NCBI RefSeq assembly: GCF_026745355.1
Contig: NC_079206.1
Location: 17,403,582 to 17,467,581, forward strand
Length of the DNA: 64,000 bases
Direction: 5' to 3'
Source: Beta vulgaris subsp. vulgaris
Lineage: Eukaryota > Streptophyta > Magnoliopsida > Caryophyllales > Amaranthaceae
How positions within the stretch are numbered: position 1 is the first letter of the stretch; each line of letters opens with the position of its first letter. This document shows, in pieces, positions 1 to 11,468 of the stretch. The position numbers and the translations under genes are program-made. A model generated the notes under the pieces. It ran no database searches and was not told where the DNA came from. It saw only the letters and a program-made list of their open reading frames with translations.

Positions 1-15
1 TATGTTGAGATGTTG

Positions 16-386
16 TACTCCCTCCGTCCCATAATATAGTGCTTGCATTCCTCTTTGGGTATCCCAAAATGTTGTGCCTATTTCCTTTTTATCAATTTAT
101 TTGGACTAAATTATCCTTCATTTCTACATAAAATTTTCCAAAATACCCCTACTTTCTTTTAAAATATGTGCCCCTATTTATTGTTTTACACCATTCCAAG
201 GTATATTTATTGCTCTTTCATTTTATTTTAAAGGAAAAAGAAGAAAAAAAACTAGTTCCAAGACAAAAATACCCAATAAACATTTACTTAAATATATATT
301 TTTGTGAAATCCTAAAACTCTTTATATTTTCCTTAATTCTTGTGAAAAATGAGAAGTAAACACTATATTATGGGACGGAGGGAGTA
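16..386. mobile_element. Stowaway-like MITE with TA target duplication
   Basis: The ends are near-perfect inverted repeats starting CTCCCTCCGTCCCATAATAT and are flanked by TA on both sides. This matches Stowaway (Tc1/mariner-type) non-autonomous elements. The interior is AT-rich and has no credible coding sequence; the 63-codon frame inside it is not gene-like. Confidence 0.9.
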
Positions 387-1541
387 TTTGTTTATGAATG
401 ATATAGGCTAAATAAAAATTTCATTTCGCTCACTAAAAACTGTCAAACTCCCCAAGTTTCACCAAGAAACTAAACTTGAACATAGATTAACACAAAGACG
501 CATGTGGTGCACGTACAAGTGATTGTCCAAGGCAAATTTAAGTTCCTTTAACCCTTAGCAGGCTATGCTACACAAATCACATACAGCAAAACTGATACGA
601 TCATGGAAAATAATAGCATGACTTGAGCAGTTTAAGCACTGAGTTTTTGGACCGCCTAGATCAATTATTCGGGAGTAGCTGCAAACTCATTCAAGTAGGC
701 TAGCTCCGCATCAATGAAAATTTTCCAACCGTCCCTGGAAAGATAGTTAGTTGGTGACGTCGACGGCTCTTGCGTGGTTGAAGTTTGGATGTGGGCAACA
801 ATTACTACACTCAACCACATTCTTGGGCTTTTCTTGGTATACTTATCATTTGGCATTAAAAGAAATGGTTATATATCATGCTTATCAACTGTCTACTTTC
901 CAACCATCCTACATAAATGATAAATGTATAAGGCAGTTGTAGTCTTGTGAACCGTCTTCTCTGTCTCTCAGCTTAGCTTAGTTATCATCTTACTTACACA
1001 AAGATTATTCATGAAATCACAAAAATAAAGCTTGTTGGATGTTGACTCGCTTAGTTGGTAATGTTTGGGAATGATTAAGGTAGTCATACTTTCATGAGGG
1101 CTTAATTGGCCATAAGTTCCCAATTCTACCCAAGAAACTTTGGCCCTGGCTGGCCTACATGTGGCATGCCGCGACCTCAGGCACCTGTCACTATGGTCCC
1201 AACCATATGTGTCATCCATTCTAGGGCCAAATCTATTATACTAGGTAGTAGGCACGAGGCACTTTAAATTTTTTTTTTCTTTTATTTTTACTACTTTGTA
1301 GAACGTTGGTAATGTTTATGTCGCACCAATCTTTGCTAGAGTTAGCCAAGGAACCTTGTGATGGGCCATGTACAAACAAGGATGGCAATTCGTTCCACTA
1401 TATATACCATCTTTCTTTTTATCCGTATGATGTTATTTGATTGAATTTTTTTTTAGAGTTTTCGGCTTATATCTATCTCAATTGATAAACTTCAAGTGAA
1501 AGTCTCATTTTGCTCTAGAAGAAATTTCCATTTCTATTGTC
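387..1541. other. Intergenic stretch, no gene recognised
   Basis: Mixed-composition DNA between two Stowaway-like elements. A minus-strand open frame at 665-856 ends in a fairly natural acidic stretch (DAELAYLNEFAATPE) and could be a last exon, but I recognise no family and see no supporting upstream exon. The other frames are short and unconvincing. Confidence 0.5.
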
Positions 1542-1891
1542 TACTCCCTCCGTCCCATAATATAGTGCTTCATTTCCATTTTGGGTGTCCCAAAATATAG
1601 TGCTTGGTTCTATATTTAATTCCATAATTTTTTGTGATTTGCCTAGAAAAATCGTGTCATCATTATATGTTTGCTTCTTGAAAATAGTTTTTTTTGCTTT
1701 GTTTATTCAACCCAAGGGTTGCATTTAATGCTCTTTCACCAATTATTCTTCATTCTCTCTCCTAAGATCACCTTTTTCCACACAATATTTATTTTAATAA
1801 TAAAAAGTTTTTACTTTCCTCTTAGATTCTATTTACCTTAATTCCTGTGAAAAAATGGAATCAAGCACTATATTATGGGACGGAGGGAGTA
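1542..1891. mobile_element. Stowaway-like MITE, same family as 16-386
   Basis: It has the same terminal inverted repeat (CTCCCTCCGTCCCATAATAT) as the element at 16-386, with TA at both ends. It is about 350 bp, has an AT-rich interior and contains no gene. Confidence 0.9.
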
Positions 1892-3040
1892 GTTGATAAC
1901 AAATATCTTCTCGTACCAGATACTTTAGTTTGTTTAGGGATTTGTTTGATTTGTGAAAGTTTCATGCATATTTAAGACATTCGGATTTTTAATTCAATAT
2001 CACTCCAAATATATTAGAAATATCTCATTTTATTAAATTTGTTCCCAAAACACCTCTAATAGGAGCCAAAGTGATTGAACCACCTCTAATATTGGACTCC
2101 ATGCTTTTATTATGGATTTCATAATTTGTTCCACCTTTGCTTTATTATAGATTTGATAATTTGGTCCCTATAGTTGGTCTCTGAGCTTGTATATCCAAGG
2201 TTCATCTATAGTTATAGCTTTTTCTTGCCTGGTTGTCTCAAAAGAATCAACAAAGGAGGGTAGGACCAATGTTGACTGACTCCCCAACTTTCTTAAGTCC
2301 TCAGTACTTCCCAAAATTTCACTAATTGTAGTTCATGTACCTTCAATAATATGGTGTTGTTGTAAGTACCTTTCGTAGGGATTATTATGATCATGCAGAT
2401 GAAAATCCTATTCATAAAGTTTTTTTTTTTTTTTTTTGACAAAGTATACATAAAGTTGTAGTAGTCCATATTTACGTACGTCATTCAAAATGTTTGTTGG
2501 GAGTATTTATCTCATCTTGTGGAATCTTACATTTTTGTATTTTATTCTATATTGAAGAGCATCACATGAGTCAACGATTGTACCTTGACTTGATCTCTAA
2601 TGATGGAAGACCTCTTCTTTTTAACACTATATTTGTGGTTTTTTCTATTTATTTTATTTGGTTTAGATTATGGTATTTTCTTAAAATTAGGTTCTTTTGT
2701 ATTGGTTTAAATAGTTAACTAGTTAATTCTTGGATCTTGATCATTATTTTTTATTTGTTGAGTGAAAGCTAAAGGCCAAAATTAGCTAATATGATTATTA
2801 ATTTCAAAACAGAGAAAGTATATGAAAATACAAAAGTTTTGAATGCTCAACATAAACTTCATGAACGAGCATATCTAAAGAGAGCATAATGAAGTTGGTT
2901 GTTTGATCGCCAATGTGGGATGATACCTTATTTATTTGCAATTATTTATTATGATTGTGATAACTTTTCGCTCTCCCTAATCCTTGATTGCAATGCATTA
3001 GGAATTAAGCAAAAAAATATGCATAGGGTTATAGAGTTTT
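1892..3040. other. AT-rich intergenic DNA, no gene recognised
   Basis: AT-rich sequence with a T tract near 2,420-2,440 and no open frame resembling a known protein. The last part before 3,040 may belong to the flank of the copia 3' LTR that follows. Confidence 0.4.
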
Positions 3041-3166
3041 TGTCACGATGGCTATAGGTTTGGTTTGTTTTGTGTAAAACGTGTATTGCAATGCTCTTGG
3101 GAAGAAAGATAATATACAACCCTAACTCTAATATTAACACATGTACCTGATACAAGGGATGCCTAC

Positions 3167-4626
3167 TGATAGGCGTGTCGCGCACCTAACAAAAATAAAT
3201 AACCTAACTAATCCTCCTAACTATGTAGTAGGGTAAGTCAGAGTCGATCCCACAGAGAGAAAGTTGTTCTAAGATTAGCCCTTAAATAATGGTAAGACTA
3301 AAGGAGATTAATATCAATAATGGTCGAATCAACTATACTAATCAATATATAAATAAAAGACTCTACAGTTAAGTATCCCCACTAGCACGAAGTAGTACAA
3401 AATAATTCCTACCCCAAACTAATCAATAATTAAATGTTCACAAGGAAAAGTCCACCCTATAAAGTACCATAGACCTCTCCCGAGTATCTATGGCTTCTCT
3501 AATATGCATTCAAGCCTACTCCCGTAGAATCATGCAAATTAAAGACATTAAACACGGTACTTTAACTTCCTAACAATCCATTCTACCTACTCCCGTGGAG
3601 AACTTTATGTCCTTAATTGAAATACTCAAATCCGTCAAAATCCAACTCCCGTTGTGATCAAGACAATGGAATTAGAATAATACTAGTTATCCCTAATCTA
3701 GTATTGGAATATGCACAATCAATTAAGCAAGAACAATTAACAATTAATATGAGAATTTAAAGAAACAATCATGAATTAAATCATACTAGGGTTCAACTTA
3801 ACCATAGATAAAAGAAACTACTCTATCATGAAATAAATAATAAAACTAAATCTACACAAGAAAACATAATCAAAGAAATCAACAAAAGAAACTAATAAAA
3901 TTCATGAATTAATGAAGAAGAATAAAAACTAGGGTTTACAACTAGAAACTAGAGAGAAAAAGGAGAGAGAGAAAACTAAACCTAAAACCTAGAATATAAC
4001 GTGAGAGGGGAAGGAGGAGAGAGAAAGAATGAAAACCTATCTAAATAATATTCAATAACCTAATATGACTTGGAAAGTAATTTACAAGATAAGGAAAGTC
4101 TTAAATAAATCACTAATAAGCGGATTAGTGATCCGCGCGTACGCGTGGCAGATTCCAGCAGAAACAGTGCAATCTTCCGAAAGACATAACTTCTTGACTA
4201 GAAGTCTCCTCGGGGTGTGCCACCTATCGTTGGAAAGATCTTCAAGTCTAGTTTCCGAATCTGGTGGAATTACTCGATTCTAAAATCACATCAAATGTTA
4301 TGATCAGAAGAGTAGACGTGACTCTTTTTCATATTTCTTCTAATGATTTTCCGCTTCGTTTTTGCTCAAACTCGTACTATGACATATCCATACGATCCTT
4401 ATTCATTGTAGCTTCTTTCCAAGTTCTACTAATCCTCAACTTTAGCTAATCATAATCCAAATATGTTCTCAATGCCTGAAATTCATCAAAAACAAGAAAA
4501 CATACCAAATAGGAATAGAAATGCAAAACTTAAGAATATAATGCAATAATGAAACTAAATATCAAACTAAATGCTCTAAAATGCAACTAAATGCATCTAA
4601 AAACTATATATAAAAATGACTTATCA
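3167..4626 (-). mobile_element. Solo LTR, probably Ty3/gypsy, with CCTAC target duplication
   Basis: Read on the minus strand it starts TGATAAGTC and ends CGCCTATCA, the TG...CA ends of an LTR. The 5-bp sequence CCTAC occurs directly on both sides (3,162-3,166 and 4,627-4,631). There is no internal region or second LTR, so it is a solo LTR of 1,460 bp left by recombination. The interior has a pyrimidine-rich leader-like part and no gene. The gypsy assignment is by general resemblance only; the structure itself is clear. Confidence 0.85.
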
Positions 4627-4643
4627 CCTACTACATACAATAA

Positions 4644-6552
4644 CTAAGGCCCAATACTAAAACAAAGGTTAATTATAACCCAAATACAAGATGGAGCACG
4701 GGGATCACAAATGCCCAACTTGCCAAGTAAATACATAAATTGTCGAGTCCCAAGAGCCTTAGTGAAAAGATCCGCTAGTTGTTCAATAGTGGAAACATGA
4801 GATGTAGTAAGAAGACCTTCTTGGATGGCATCACGAATACAATGACAATCGACCTTAATATGTTTAGTACGATCATGAAAGACCGGATTATGAGCAATAT
4901 AGAGAGCAGACTTATTATCACAATAGAGAGAGTAAGCACCATAATGAGATATGCCAAGACTACCAAGAAGAGCATGTCGCCACTTGAGTTCAGCCATCAT
5001 GGAATGATACTCAGCTTCGGCAGACGAACGAGAAACGGTGTGTTGCTTGCGATTTTTCCAAGAAATGGGGGAGGATCCAAGGAAGACCATCCACCTAGTG
5101 ACAGAACGACAGGTCAAAGGACAACTAGCCCAATCAGAGTCACACCAAGTAGTCAAATGAAGATCACATGAGGAAGATGAGGCCGGGACAACCCTTTAGA
5201 TAACAAACAACTCTGAGGGTCGCCTCCCAATGTTGTTGATGAGGCTGATACATAAATTGAGCAAGAACATGAACTACATATGCTAAATCTAGACGTGTAA
5301 AATCCAAGTAAAGTAGGCGCCCCACAAGGCAACGATACTGAGAATTATCATAATAAAGAGGACCCTCGGCACGAGTCAAGTTATGGTTCTGCTCCAAAGA
5401 AGAATCAACAGGTTGTTGATGAGGCTGATGCATAAATTGAGCAAGAACATGAACCACATATGCTAAATCTAGACATGTAAAATCCAAGTAAAGTAGGCGC
5501 CCCATAAGGCGACGATACTGAGAAGTATCAGAATAAAGATGACCCCTCAGCACGAGTCAAATTATGGTTCTGCTCCAAAGAAGAATCAGCAGGTTTAGCA
5601 CCCATGAGGCATGTCTCAGAAATAATATCAAGACCATATTTGCGATGTGACAAAAAGAAACCCTCTAGACAGCGAGCAACTTCAATGCCTAAAAAATATT
5701 TCAAGAGGCCAAGATCTTTCATTCTAAAACACTCGCTAAGATATGCTTTGAAAGATGACAAAGCAGCATAATCATTGCGAGAAATAATGAGATCATCAGC
5801 ATAATCAGATAAGAGCGAGAAACAGATCCGCGACAATAAGTGAACAGAGAATAATCAGAGTAAGAGTGAGAAAAACCATATTGGCACAGGGACGCAGCAA
5901 GCTTCGGAAACCAACAACGAGGAGCTTGTCGTATCCCATAGAGAGATTTCTGCAACTTACATACCTGACCCGGAAGACTAGAACTGAAAATAGGAGGGAG
6001 TTTCATATATACCTCTTCATCAAGATCACCATGAAAGAAGGTGTTATGAACATCCATTTGATGAATTTTCCAGTTTTGAGCAGCAACAACAGCGAGAAAA
6101 GTGCGAGCGAAAACGATCTTGGACATAGGCGCAAAGGTCTTAGTATGATTAATCTCCTCCACCTGATGATTACCCAAAATAACCAAGCGAGCTTTGATAC
6201 GCTCAACACTCCCATCAGAATGATATTTAATTTTATACACCCGTTTACAAGCCAAAGCTTTCTTACTAGGAGGAAGAGAAGTCATTACCCAAGTCTTATT
6301 TTCCTCTAAGGCACTAATCATTTTTTGCATAGCCTCACGCCAATCAGAATACTCCATAGCCTGCTTAAAGCTTTTGGGCTCAACACCCTCATCAACTGCT
6401 GCAAGAAAAGCACGATGGCACGTAGAGAAATTATCATAATTCACAAAGTGAGCTATAGGATAAGGAGTAGTACCTAAGAGACTAGGAGTATGTAATGGAC
6501 CTGGAGGGGGGATCGCAAGATCCACAGAGTGCACAACATAATCCTTCAACAA
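4644..6552 (-). pseudogene. Copia pol remnant: reverse transcriptase and RNase H
   Basis: The reverse transcriptase part (about 5,528-6,552) shows VCKLQKSLYGIRQAPRCWF and the catalytic YADDLIIS motif. The RNase H part (4,644-5,156) shows SPISWKNRKQHTVSRSS followed by AEAEYHSM, the usual copia RNase H signature. The reading frame changes near 5,719-5,836 and again near 5,160, so no single protein is made. Between the two domains lies an in-frame 60-codon tandem duplication, described separately. In an intact element this enzyme would copy the RNA into DNA in virus-like particles. Confidence 0.85.
5232..5591 (-). repeat. 180-bp tandem duplication inside copia pol
   Basis: Two adjacent copies (5,232-5,411 and 5,412-5,591) are about 90% identical by eye. 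The unit is 180 bp, exactly 60 codons, so the duplication keeps the frame in the RT to RNase H connection. The repeated peptide contains GRLLYLDFTRLDLAYVVHVL. Confidence 0.9.
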
Positions 6553-7511
6553 TCTGTTGGGTTGTTTGTCACGAAGCCCACGACCAAAAAGAGGAGGAGG
6601 AGGCTCGGGGGGGGGTCCGTGTCGAGAGAGGCTGAAGTTGAGCCATCATGAACCGTAGGACAAGGCCCAGCTGGCGCGTCAGAGGGGAGAGAGGACGCAA
6701 GAGTGTGGGTTGGATCAGGAGCTGGGCCTGGCGCTGACAAAGTAGGAATTTGAGAGGCTGAGCTGGGTGGTGTTGGTTGTGTGTGTGAGCTGAAGAGTGT
6801 GTTTGAGTTGGGAAATGTGTGTGGGACAGCAAGCTCATCAGGAAGAGAAGAGGATGGTGGCTCAATGAACGGGTCCTTGTCTTTGGTGAAAGTAAGAGGA
6901 GAAGAAGAGGTAGAAATATAAGGAAAAGTATGTTCAAAAAATTGTACATCCCGAGACACAAAAATATCTCCAGTTTCCAAGTCATATACTTTCCACCCTT
7001 TCTTACCCGTAGGATACCCAAGAAAGACACACTTACGACTCTTACGAGCAAATTTATCCTTTTTGGCCTTTTGATTATGAACAAAGCACAAACACCCAAA
7101 CACACGCAAAAGATTAAATTCGGGAACATAACCAAATATCATCTCATAAGGTGTACGATCAATAAGATGCACAACAGTAAGCACACACTCACCCCAAAAA
7201 TTATTCACAAGCAGGTTAGCCTGAAACATCAAAACCCGACTCATATTCAAGATGTGTTGATGTTTTCTCTCCACTCTCCCATTCTGTTGAGGAGTACCAG
7301 TACAAGAAGTTTGGAAAATGATGCCACTTATAGTAAGGAAATCATGCATACTATTAAACTCAGTTCCATTATCACTCCTCACAATTTTAACAATGGTTTC
7401 AAATTGACGAGCAATCATGGGAAAGAAAGAAGCAAAGCAATGGGAAGCTTCAGTTTTATTTTGTAATAAGTACTCCCACACAACATGGGAGTAATCATCA
7501 ACAATCGTCAA
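6546..7511 (-). pseudogene. Copia integrase remnant
   Basis: The three catalytic acidic residues can be placed: Asp in VDDYSHVVW, Asp in RSDNGTEF and Glu in QQNGRVERKHQ. The C-terminal part has the usual copia text GYVPEFNLLRVFGC and RKCVFLGYPTGKKGWKVYD, then a Ser/Pro-rich linker. The frame ends at its own stop, just overlapping the reverse transcriptase frame. The integrase of an intact element would join the cDNA to host DNA. Here it is part of a broken polyprotein. Confidence 0.85.
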
Positions 7512-7553
7512 GAAATAAATAGCTCCACAAAAAGAAGGAACACTGTGGGGACA

Positions 7554-8000
7554 TCACAAATCACAATGTATCATTTCAAACAAACGACTAGCTTTATGAG
7601 AACTAACAGGGAAACTATCACGTGTTTGTTTGGCCATATGACATACATCACACACCTTATTTAATTTCTTCCTAGAGATACTAGAACGTATAGCAGGAAG
7701 AATCTTCACTACTTTCTTCGAAGGATGACCTAACCTTTGATACCATAAAACAAACTCACTCACATCAAGAACACCAACAACTTTCACCACAACCACCTTG
7801 CGGAAGTAATAGAGTCCCCCTCGCCGTTCACCTGCTCCAATCAAAGTCCTTGAAGGTTGGTCCTGTATAGAACATAAAGAATGAGTGAATTGGATAGTAC
7901 AACAGTTATAAGACACCAAATTCAACACCGAAATCAAGTTGCAACAAAAAGTTGGCACAAACAACACATGTTGCAAAATAAGACAGTTTGTGAGATACAC
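7554..8000 (-). pseudogene. Copia GAG-pre-integrase zinc domain remnant
   Basis: The frame contains WYQRLGHPSKK and CDVCHMAKQTR, the HHCC zinc-binding region that precedes copia integrases. The first histidine of the usual WHxRLGH pattern is replaced by Tyr. It ends with the SRLFEMIHCDL lead-in to integrase, and a frame break separates it from 6,546-7,511. Confidence 0.8.
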
Positions 8001-8200
8001 ATCTCCCTGTTGTGTTGCAACAACTGAACTCCCATCGGGAAGGCCAACTAGACGACCTCAAACTTCACGCACATTACTCAATGAGGATAATGTGCCAGTG
8101 ATATGGTGCAAAGGCCCTATATCGATAATCCATTGCATACCATTATCCTCACCTGTCATACGTTCACTGTTATACTACTCGTTGTTAATAAGATTCATGA
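8001..8200 (-). pseudogene. Copia protease remnant
   Basis: Minus-strand translation near 8,090-8,150 gives WIIDIGPLHHITGTLSS. The canonical form is WIxDTGAxHHMTG, so the catalytic D-T-G has become D-I-G and the protease is dead. Sequence above this (to about 8,450) is frame-shifted and may be the end of gag. Confidence 0.6.
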
Positions 8201-8759
8201 GAACTTGGACTTGCTCGACAGTGAGACTAGTGAGCGCGGTCCTGCTATCATTTGGAATACCAAACACTCCATCCTACACATCATGAGGGTGCGACCCACC
8301 TGTGTTACATACCCCACCAGCAACACTAGGCCCCCCTACACCACCCGAGGACCCAGTCGAGGCACCAGATGAGGCACCAACAACCCCTTCAGTGCGACCC
8401 GCACCATCTGTGCGAGCAGCTTACTGAGCACGTATGCGCTCCTCGTACCCGTGTTCCATAATTTTATTGTTGGATATACATAGTTAAGGAGAAGCAACTT
8501 GAACCAGTTGACCAAATTGGCGAATTTTAGGTGGGAGACCCATGTTTGATTCTCCTTAAGTTCACCCTTTGGTATTATTCCTTCTCTAATATGCTCAATG
8601 TGGGACGATATGTTTAAAAATCTTCCACCACTCTACTGATTTATATCCTTTTGTGTTCATGAGAAACAATGTTCTAATTTATATTATGAGGTAACATCGC
8701 CTGCTAACGCCACAATTGTCATTATCTCATATTCCTATTGAGTCTACTCAATTGATTTT
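8201..8759. other. Possible copia gag tail, then AT-rich DNA
   Basis: From 8,201 to about 8,450 the minus strand can be read as a degraded linker of copia gag; I cannot prove it. From 8,460 to 8,759 I see no gene and no LTR matching the 3' side. Confidence 0.3.
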
Positions 8760-8900
8760 AGACTCTGTTTTATCCAACTTATTTTAGTAAAAATAAGTTC
8801 AGATAAAATAAGTTAATTTCATATAAAATAAGATAAGATAAGTTCATATAAGAGATAAGATAAGTTTAAATAAGATAAAATATGTTGGATAAAACAGACT
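8760..8900. mobile_element. Small foldback MITE
   Basis: The ends are inverted copies (AGACTCTGTTTTATCCAAC against AGTCTGTTTTATCCAAC). The interior is built of ATAAGATAAGTT-like repeats. A clear target duplication is not visible. Related ATAAGTTCA text continues to about 9,040, so a second, more decayed copy may follow. Confidence 0.5.
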
Positions 8901-9585
8901 AATTATGTTAGACAACAAAATAAACTAGAGTATAAGTTCATATGAGATAAGATAAGTTTAGATTAGATAATATAATTAATCTAATATAAGTTCAGATAAG
9001 ATATCTCTAGATAAATTCAGATAAGTTAAAATACGTTGAATCAGCAGAGCCTTCGTATTTGAGATCGAAATTACTTTTTGATATCTAAAATATTTGATTA
9101 TATCAACCTTTACTTTTTGAAAATTAGTAAAAAATTTAATTGATAAAACTTGAAAAAATGTAAAAAGGAGGATTTTAGAGAGAGAAAATGTTCTCTCCAA
9201 CCTCCCCCACCCCTCCAACCCTCCAAAAACTACCTCCAAAATTCAGACCCTCCCCCTTCCTCCTCATCCACAAAATAGCCACCTCCTCCCCTTTCCAAAT
9301 ATGTGTGTTGTACAGGTATCCATCTTGGTAAGGACGGTTTGTAAGGTTCGAAAGTCTATTACTTCAACCGCATATTCCGCTCTCCTTTAGAGATACATTA
9401 GTTCACAGCTCCAAATTCAGTGTACCTACTTTGGCTAGTCTGGAGCCCCCGCCTCCTACCAAAAAGATTATGAAGCCTTCATCTCGATTATATTTCAAGC
9501 ATACAGTGAGTTATGAGCCCCTTGGGCCAACACAATCATCTTCAAGCCTTATGGTAGTTCATTCTCTTCTGAGTATTATATTAAA

Positions 9586-11468
9586 ATGATATCAAGGGTT
9601 TGGAATTCATCCTCTCCTTGTGTCACCATCCCGATAGGTAAAGGTTTTTACATCTCAAAACTTCCGTCCACCTCGGAGGTGAATAGAGTCCTCCAAAAGG
9701 GACCTTGGTTCTTGAATGGTACTTTCATCTCCATCCGAAAATGGGTTGCTGGGTTCAAAGCATCAGAGGCAAAAATCTCCACCCTCCCAATATGGGTAAA
9801 ACTATGGGAACTCCCTATCGAATTCTATGTAGAGCATATGCTGAAAATCTATTGGAAACTGCCTTGACTCATTTGTTAAGACAGACCTAAATGCAATTAA
9901 AGAAAATAAAATGCGGGTTTGCTAGATTGTTAATGATGATCGATGTCTTCATGCCGAGGAAGGAATTTATTTGGATTGGGAAACTTAAGCAAACTCTGGT
10001 GTTTAAGGAATGGACAAAATTCTGCAAGGAATGTTCCCTGATAGACCGCCATTTGCGCTCCTACTACCTCCATCCCCTCGTATCTTTTGTGAGCCAAAGA
10101 GATGGGGCCCAAAAGAAATCTAGTTAACCAGAAATCTTTTAGGAGTCCAGGAGATCCCAACAAAAGTCAAGAAAAAGAAAAAGATTAGAATGTAGTGCAA
10201 CAAAAAGCCCAACGGTTACACACAAGGCTCGAAGTCCAGAAACAAAAGTGGCAACCAAAGAAGAAATCCCAAAGGAAGTTTCTAGTTTTTTTCTTTGTTT
10301 TATCTGATCTAGAGTCCTTGAATTTTTGGAAAAAGAAAAAAAAGCAGATGTTTCTTCTCCTCTGCCACTCCTGCAAGTGCTGAAGCTCTTTTCCCATATG
10401 ATGGGACTCATCTTCATACTTCTCCATACCTCCTCCATAATTCCCGTGGATTTTCCCATACTCCTCAAATCTCCCTTAAAACCCTCCAGTTATTTCAAAC
10501 TCCGCTCTGTCACTATCCCCAATCAACACCTCAGCTCCTTACTCTCTCTCTCAGATAAAAATCATGGCCTCTCCCTTCCTGATGGACGAGAGAGATCTTG
10601 GTCTCTCCCCCCTCCTCTCAGACATTACGTATACTCAAGGTTTCCTAATGCCTCCAATAAATTTTCCTTCCCCAATCCATGTTATCTTATCTCCAGCCAA
10701 GTCGGTAATCACTCTTACATGGCCACACATGACCTGCCCGGAAAGTTGGATCAACAAGACCCTATATTATCAGATGGACGTGATGAGCAATTGGTGTCGA
10801 GTCCATCCTTAGGAATTGAGGGAGATTATCCTCCAACCAGAAAAGACACCACTAATGTACCTAACAATGCATATGGTGTTTTCCGAGGAACCCCGTCGAA
10901 AGGTTCCAGCACACATCCCGTGCTGCTCCGATGTAGGCAAGATATCGAAACTTCTAGAGATCATTGTCACATGGTGGACCAAACAGATGGGCCGAGAGTT
11001 CAACTATGCAGAGATGCCATGGGAGCTATAATTTTTGGTGGATCACGCACACGTTCTTTCACAAGAACAAAAAGCCCTGTCAATTACAAAGAATTGGCTT
11101 ATGGTGCAAGCGGAAAGAGGAACAAACAACGTCAAATGGATCCGATTAACAAAACCTTGAAACCAAATATCCTTAAAGTGTGCATGGGACCATTACAAGA
11201 AGAACGGGGAAAGAATGTCGGGACTAAAAATGAAGATAAACAACGAGATTATGTACAACTCAGTAGCGGGGAGAATGGTGGCTCCAAGCCACTCAGCTCC
11301 GCTGGAAATAATGGTAAAGATTTTGAGCTTCACAGGCCCCCTCTCAACCCGGTATGTCAGTGCTACTATATATGGAACGGTAGGGGCAAAGCGCGTCAAG
11401 AGTTTAGACGCAACATCCGTCAAATGATTCGAGATCATGACCCAATGTTCATCGTGTTTATTGAATAA
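9586..11468 (+). pseudogene. LINE ORF1 remnant (DUF4283 / zinc-knuckle type), running into ORF2
   Basis: The first part (9,586-9,867) reads GFYISKLPSTSEVNRVLQKG and PWFLNGTFISIRKW, then IWVKLWELPIEFY, the usual RNA-binding DUF4283-like domain of plant LINE ORF1. At about 10,020-10,060 the text CKECSLIDRHLRSYY is a CCHC knuckle whose last Cys is lost. A long frame (10,326-11,468) follows. Most of it is low-identity linker, but its end (WNGRGKARQEFRRNIRQMI) is already the start of the ORF2 endonuclease. Several frame breaks show it is not functional. Confidence 0.65.

Larger units (their letters stand above)
3041..8200 (-). mobile_element. Decayed Ty1/copia retrotransposon, 5' part missing, 3' LTR split by a solo LTR
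   Basis: Minus-strand frames give, from high to low coordinate, a protease remnant, the GAG-pre-integrase domain, integrase, reverse transcriptase and RNase H. This is the copia domain order. No gag and no matching 5' LTR are visible above about 8,450. The 3' non-coding part is interrupted by the solo LTR at 3,167-4,626. Sequence at 3,041-3,161, read on the minus strand, looks like the promoter-distal end of a copia LTR (a TTGTATATTATC... stretch). Several frameshifts and stops show it is inactive. The outer boundaries are approximate. Confidence 0.75.

Noticed and set aside
665..856. Minus-strand frame with a natural-looking C-terminus as a gene
   Set aside because: No upstream exon, family or poly-A signal can be shown; kept only as a remark in the intergenic entry.
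10185..10468. Minus-strand frames of 80-109 codons
   Set aside because: They are antisense to the LINE ORF1 region and have no recognisable domain.
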